A stretch of 64,000 nucleotides of DNA, from assembly GCF_013359685.1 (NCBI RefSeq), contig NZ_JABFMV010000002.1, positions 1 through 64,000 on the forward strand, in the 5' to 3' direction. The stretch comes from Leifsonia sp. C5G2 (GTDB taxonomy: Bacteria > Actinomycetota > Actinomycetes > Actinomycetales > Microbacteriaceae). The notes under the pieces were generated by a model that was not told the origin of the DNA, made no database searches, and saw nothing but the letters and a program-made list of their open reading frames with translations. Below are positions 61,415-64,000 of this stretch, one piece after another (the first letter of the stretch is position 1; each line of letters begins with the position of its first letter). The position numbers and the translations under genes are program-made.

Positions 61415-61705
61415 GTGAAGAAGATCACCATCGGTTCGGGCATCGCCCTGGTCGCTGCGGTGGCGGCGACGGTGTTGCTGGCCGCCCCGGCCCAGGCGTA
61501 CAGCTACTCCGCACTCGGGGGGACTGTGACACATAGTGGCGGGCCCTCGGCGAGCTATTACCACGGCTCCAAGTCGCACCTGATCGGTGTCGGCACGTCT
61601 CGTGGCACCTTCAAGAGCGGGTGGGTCACCCCGGGGATCACCGTGGCCGTCAACGTCACCGGCACTGTGTACGGACCGTTCACTTATCAGCCGGCCGTCC
61701 GCTGA
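61415..61705 (+). CDS. lactococcin 972 family bacteriocin precursor
   Basis: A 96-residue exported peptide. The signal peptide (MKKITIGSGIALVAAVAATV, cut after APAQA near 28) is followed by a mature peptide of about 68 residues. It matches the lactococcin 972 family layout: GGTVTHSGG in place of GGTWxYG, SYYHGSKSHLIGV as the central YxHxSKxH block, and FKSGWVTPGITVAVNVTGTVYGPFTY at the end. Lactococcin 972 itself binds lipid II and blocks septum formation; for this protein that is an analogy. No cysteines are present. GGAGG lies five bases before the GTG. A stem-loop follows directly and probably limits read-through into the lipoprotein gene. Confidence 0.8.
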   Translation: MKKITIGSGIALVAAVAATVLLAAPAQAYSYSALGGTVTHSGGPSASYYHGSKSHLIGVGTSRGTFKSGWVTPGITVAVNVTGTVYGPFTYQPAVR

Positions 61706-61714
61706 GGTGACAGG

Positions 61715-61743
61715 CGATGGGTCGAGGTCTTCTCGACCCATCG
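61715..61743 (+). terminator. stem-loop after the bacteriocin gene
   Basis: Perfect 12-base arms (61715-61726, 61732-61743) with loop GTCTT, 10 bases after the stop. Typical of bacteriocin operons where the peptide gene is expressed above the downstream genes. Confidence 0.7.
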
Positions 61744-61778
61744 TCGCCTCATCGATGCCTCGTTAGGAACACAGCATT

Positions 61779-62390
61779 GTGCGAGCACTGAGAGAATCCG
61801 TCACGCTGTCGGCAATCGTCCTGGCGCTCCTCACCGGGTGCGCCGCCACTGAAGCCCCCGGCACCACGATCGCTGTCGGGGACGTCGACTTCACCGGGCC
61901 GTGGGCGAAGGAGTTCTCCGACGCCTATCGCAAAGCGACCTCCCCATTTGTGAAGGCCGCGCTGAGAGACGGCAAGATCAGCGATCAGGAGTTCGCAGAG
62001 ATGGAACAGAAGTTCCGTTCCTGTCTCGCGGATGCCTCCGTCGGATTCGACGGCTTCGGGCCGGGCGGAAGCTATTCGACCGAGAACCTCAATGGGATCA
62101 GCACCAGCGAAAACCAGGCCGCGACCGACCGGTGCACGGACGAATCGGGACAGTATCCCATCGGCACCTTCTACTACTGGGTGAAGAGCAACCCGCGAAA
62201 CCTGGATGGGCCGACGATCATCGCCGCCTGCTTCGTCAAGAAGAAGGTGGTTCCCCCGGGGTACAGCGCGAAGGACTACACCAGGGACTCCCAGAACGAC
62301 TCCTTTCCGTTCTCGACGCACGACGGAGAGGGAGCGAAGGTGATGCAGGAGTGCAGCTACGATCCGCTGGGGCTCATGAATGCCGACTGA
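61779..62390 (+). CDS. lipoprotein of unknown function in the bacteriocin locus
   Basis: A 203-residue lipoprotein, GTG start. The lipobox is LTGC with the lipidated cysteine at 21. The mature part contains the region ALRDGKISDQEFAEMEQKFRSC and further cysteines (SCLAD, DRCTDE, AACFVKK, ECSYD), so disulfides are plausible outside the cell. I do not recognise a family. Being downstream of the bacteriocin precursor, an immunity or sensing role is possible but unsupported. Its codon use looks somewhat less GC-biased than that of neighbouring housekeeping genes, which would fit an acquired locus. Confidence 0.7.
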   Translation: MRALRESVTLSAIVLALLTGCAATEAPGTTIAVGDVDFTGPWAKEFSDAYRKATSPFVKAALRDGKISDQEFAEMEQKFRSCLADASVGFDGFGPGGSYSTENLNGISTSENQAATDRCTDESGQYPIGTFYYWVKSNPRNLDGPTIIAACFVKKKVVPPGYSAKDYTRDSQNDSFPFSTHDGEGAKVMQECSYDPLGLMNAD

Positions 62391-62414
62391 AGCACCTGCT
62401 CCGAAAGACGCCCG

Positions 62415-63461
62415 GTGAGCGCAGCACGGAGGATCTCGGTTCCCCGCATCGGCCTGTACGCGATCGGGGCGATCACCGCCGCCGCGCTCGGCGCGAGTGG
62501 GGCGGTGCTCTTCCTGGCGCCCGCGACCCCGACGACCCTCAGCACTGCCGGACCGGCCACGAGTGTTCCGGTCACGTCGTCGGAGTTCCGGGACGAGCGC
62601 CGCGTCGAGCTCACGGTCGCGCAAGGTCCGGAGATACCGATCACCAGCCCGATCGCCGGCCGCATCACCCGGTCGCGGTGCGGCGTGCAGCCCTTCGAGT
62701 CGGGGGCCTCTTCCCTGGCGGTGAACAGCGTGGCGGTCGTCAGCCTCGCAACGGCGGTTCCGCTCTGGCGTGACCTCGCCCTCGGCGACACGGGCGAGGA
62801 CGTCACCGCACTGCAGAGCGAGCTGGCGCGGTTAGGGTACCCCGTTGCCGCCGACGGCACCATCGGAGGCGGCACGCTCGCGGCGATGACGAAACTCATG
62901 CGGAGTATCGGGGACACCGCCTACCGATCGCAGACGGTGCCCGCCTCGCGGATCCTGTGGATCCCCGCGCCGACGACGGCGCCGGAATCGTGCGATCAGA
63001 GCGTCGGCAGCACGGTAGAGGCCGGAGGCACCCTGGCGACCGTCCCCGGAGCGATCACCGCTCTGAGGATCACCCGGCTGCCGGAGGCACCGCTTCCCGG
63101 CGAGCGCCTGCTCGCTCTCGACGGGCAGACCGTTCCGGTGGGGGAGGACGGCGCCGTCACCGATCCGGCCGCCCTGGAAAGCCTCACGAAGACGGCAACC
63201 GTCCAGCTGGCAAGGAAGAGCACGGAGTCCTCGACCATCACCGCGCAGTATCGGCTCGCGACGCCGATCAGGGTGACAGCGGTGCCGCCGACGGCGGTGT
63301 TCGCGGTCGGCGACCAGAAAGGGTGCATCCGAAGCGGAAAGGTCAGCATCCCGGTCACGGTCGTCGGCTCGCAGCTCGGTGAGACCTTCGTTCTCGTCGA
63401 CCGCTCGACTCCACCGTCCACCGTCGAGATCGCGCCGAAGAGGCAGCCGCCATGCCGGTGA
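62415..63461 (+). CDS. peptidoglycan-binding, adaptor-like protein
   Basis: A 348-residue protein with an N-terminal signal anchor (GLYAIGAITAAALGASGAVLFLA), then a beta-rich region (about 45-110) like a membrane fusion/HlyD-type adaptor, and a PG_binding_1 domain (about 120-160): LWRDLALGDTGEDVTALQSELARLGYPVAADGTIGGGTLAAM. The rest is a second beta domain with a repeated VPxGExG-like pattern. Proteins like this usually stand beside a MacB-type ATPase and permease. It overlaps the ATPase by 10 bases. The GTG follows the lipoprotein stop by 24 bases. It probably links the exporter to the cell wall. Confidence 0.75.
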   Translation: MSAARRISVPRIGLYAIGAITAAALGASGAVLFLAPATPTTLSTAGPATSVPVTSSEFRDERRVELTVAQGPEIPITSPIAGRITRSRCGVQPFESGASSLAVNSVAVVSLATAVPLWRDLALGDTGEDVTALQSELARLGYPVAADGTIGGGTLAAMTKLMRSIGDTAYRSQTVPASRILWIPAPTTAPESCDQSVGSTVEAGGTLATVPGAITALRITRLPEAPLPGERLLALDGQTVPVGEDGAVTDPAALESLTKTATVQLARKSTESSTITAQYRLATPIRVTAVPPTAVFAVGDQKGCIRSGKVSIPVTVVGSQLGETFVLVDRSTPPSTVEIAPKRQPPCR

Positions 63462-64000
63462 TCGCCGACAGCCTGGGGCATCGTTTCGCCGGAAGTCCGT
63501 GGCTCTTTCGCGGGCTGAGCCTACGCCTCGTCCCCGGCAGGGTCTACGCGGTGACCGGGCCCTCCGGATCGGGAAAGAGCACGCTGCTCGCGATCCTCTC
63601 GGGTTGGACGAGGCCCGTGGAGGGCACCATCGATCGCCAGGATGTCGAAAGGGTCGGCTGGGTCTTCCAGAATCCACACGGGAGTCCCCGCCGCTCGGCC
63701 GTGGACCACGTGAGCTTCGCTTTCCTCGCACAGGGGCTCTCTCCACGAGACGCCGACGAGAAGGCGCGGACGCTCCTCGATCGCTTCCGGTTGAGCGACG
63801 TGGCGGAGCGTGACTTCCGCCGACTGTCCGGCGGAGAGGCGCAGCGGCTGATGCTGGCCCGAGGCCTCGCCGCAGCCCCGCACCTTCTGCTGGTGGACGA
63901 GCCGACCGCGCAGCTCGACCCACTCACGGCCGACAGGGTCAACGAGGCGCTGGCAGTGACCGCATCCGCCCAGACCATCGTCGTCGTGGCCACCCACGAC
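63452..64000 (+). CDS. ABC transporter ATP-binding protein, 3' end missing
   Basis: An ATPase cut by the window edge after 183 residues. Walker A is GPSGSGKST (36-44), the Q loop is VFQNPHGSPRR, the signature is LSGGEAQR (125-132), Walker B is LLVDEPTAQLD (from 146) and the switch histidine is H182, all present before the edge. It starts with an ATG 10 bases inside the adaptor gene. It is the expected exporter ATPase of a lactococcin 972-type locus; the membrane permease should follow past position 64000. At least the last 30 residues are missing. Confidence 0.85.
   Translation, partial: MPVIADSLGHRFAGSPWLFRGLSLRLVPGRVYAVTGPSGSGKSTLLAILSGWTRPVEGTIDRQDVERVGWVFQNPHGSPRRSAVDHVSFAFLAQGLSPRDADEKARTLLDRFRLSDVAERDFRRLSGGEAQRLMLARGLAAAPHLLLVDEPTAQLDPLTADRVNEALAVTASAQTIVVVATHD

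Overview
The window is one continuous chromosomal stretch from a GC-rich actinobacterium. The best fit is the family Microbacteriaceae, close to Leifsonia. This rests on very high GC with strong third-position GC bias, many GTG starts, and actinobacterial gene orders (dxr-rseP-ispG; comEA-comEC-holA-rpsT...lepA-hemW-hrcA-dnaJ-rsmE-HIT-phoH-ybeY-CNNM-era; cydABDC). Species is an inference. No rRNA, tRNA, CRISPR array, insertion sequence or prophage is visible. Coding density is about 95% and no gene-free gap exceeds 300 bases; the largest are 16400-16691 and 37246-37531.

Layout. 1-4 kb: an unidentified partial gene divergent from a CGNR zinc-finger regulator, then plsC-like acyltransferase, a secreted cysteine-containing protein and gabT, all on the minus strand. 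4-8.7 kb: an FKBP-type isomerase lipoprotein, then dxr, rseP and ispG (two MEP isoprenoid steps flanking the site-2 protease). 8.8-15.5 kb: an RNase II-family nuclease, proS, a FUSC membrane protein, an AlkZ-like DNA glycosylase and an App1-type phosphatase. 15.7-20 kb: a TetR regulator followed by a four-gene osmoprotectant ABC importer. 20-28 kb: DedA, then a BlaI-type repressor with an M56 membrane protease, divergent from cydABDC. Two matching inverted repeats lie in the shared promoter. 28-33 kb: pabC-like and pabB (folate), then leuS. 33-38 kb: comEA, comEC, holA, rpsT. 38-46 kb: an epimerase-like protein, an amidohydrolase, lepA, a DUF1990 protein, hemW and two DUF4870 membrane proteins. 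45-52.5 kb: hrcA with a CIRCE operator, dnaJ, rsmE, HIT, phoH, ybeY, a CNNM/CBS protein and era, tightly packed. 52.5-57.4 kb: a NarL-type two-component system plus a MacB/FtsX-like ABC exporter, with a shared sequence motif upstream of both units. 57.5-61.3 kb: a membrane-anchored esterase translationally coupled to an MprF-like aminoacyl-lipid synthase. 61.4 kb to the end: a lactococcin 972-like bacteriocin locus (pre-bacteriocin, lipoprotein, peptidoglycan-binding adaptor, ABC ATPase) cut off by the window edge.

Regulation. At least 17 genes carry a TANNNT-like -10 hexamer (CAGGAT in one case) ending exactly 6 or 7 nt before the start codon. This suggests leaderless transcripts and helped choose several starts. 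The clearest regulatory sites are CIRCE before hrcA and the paired TTCTAC-N5-GTAGAA repeats between blaI and cydA.

Most of the window is conserved housekeeping sequence. The parts most worth a second look are the BlaI/M56-cyd control region, the two-component/ABC exporter motif, the esterase/MprF pair, the bacteriocin locus, the long comEC-holA overlap, and several intergenic palindromic repeats.
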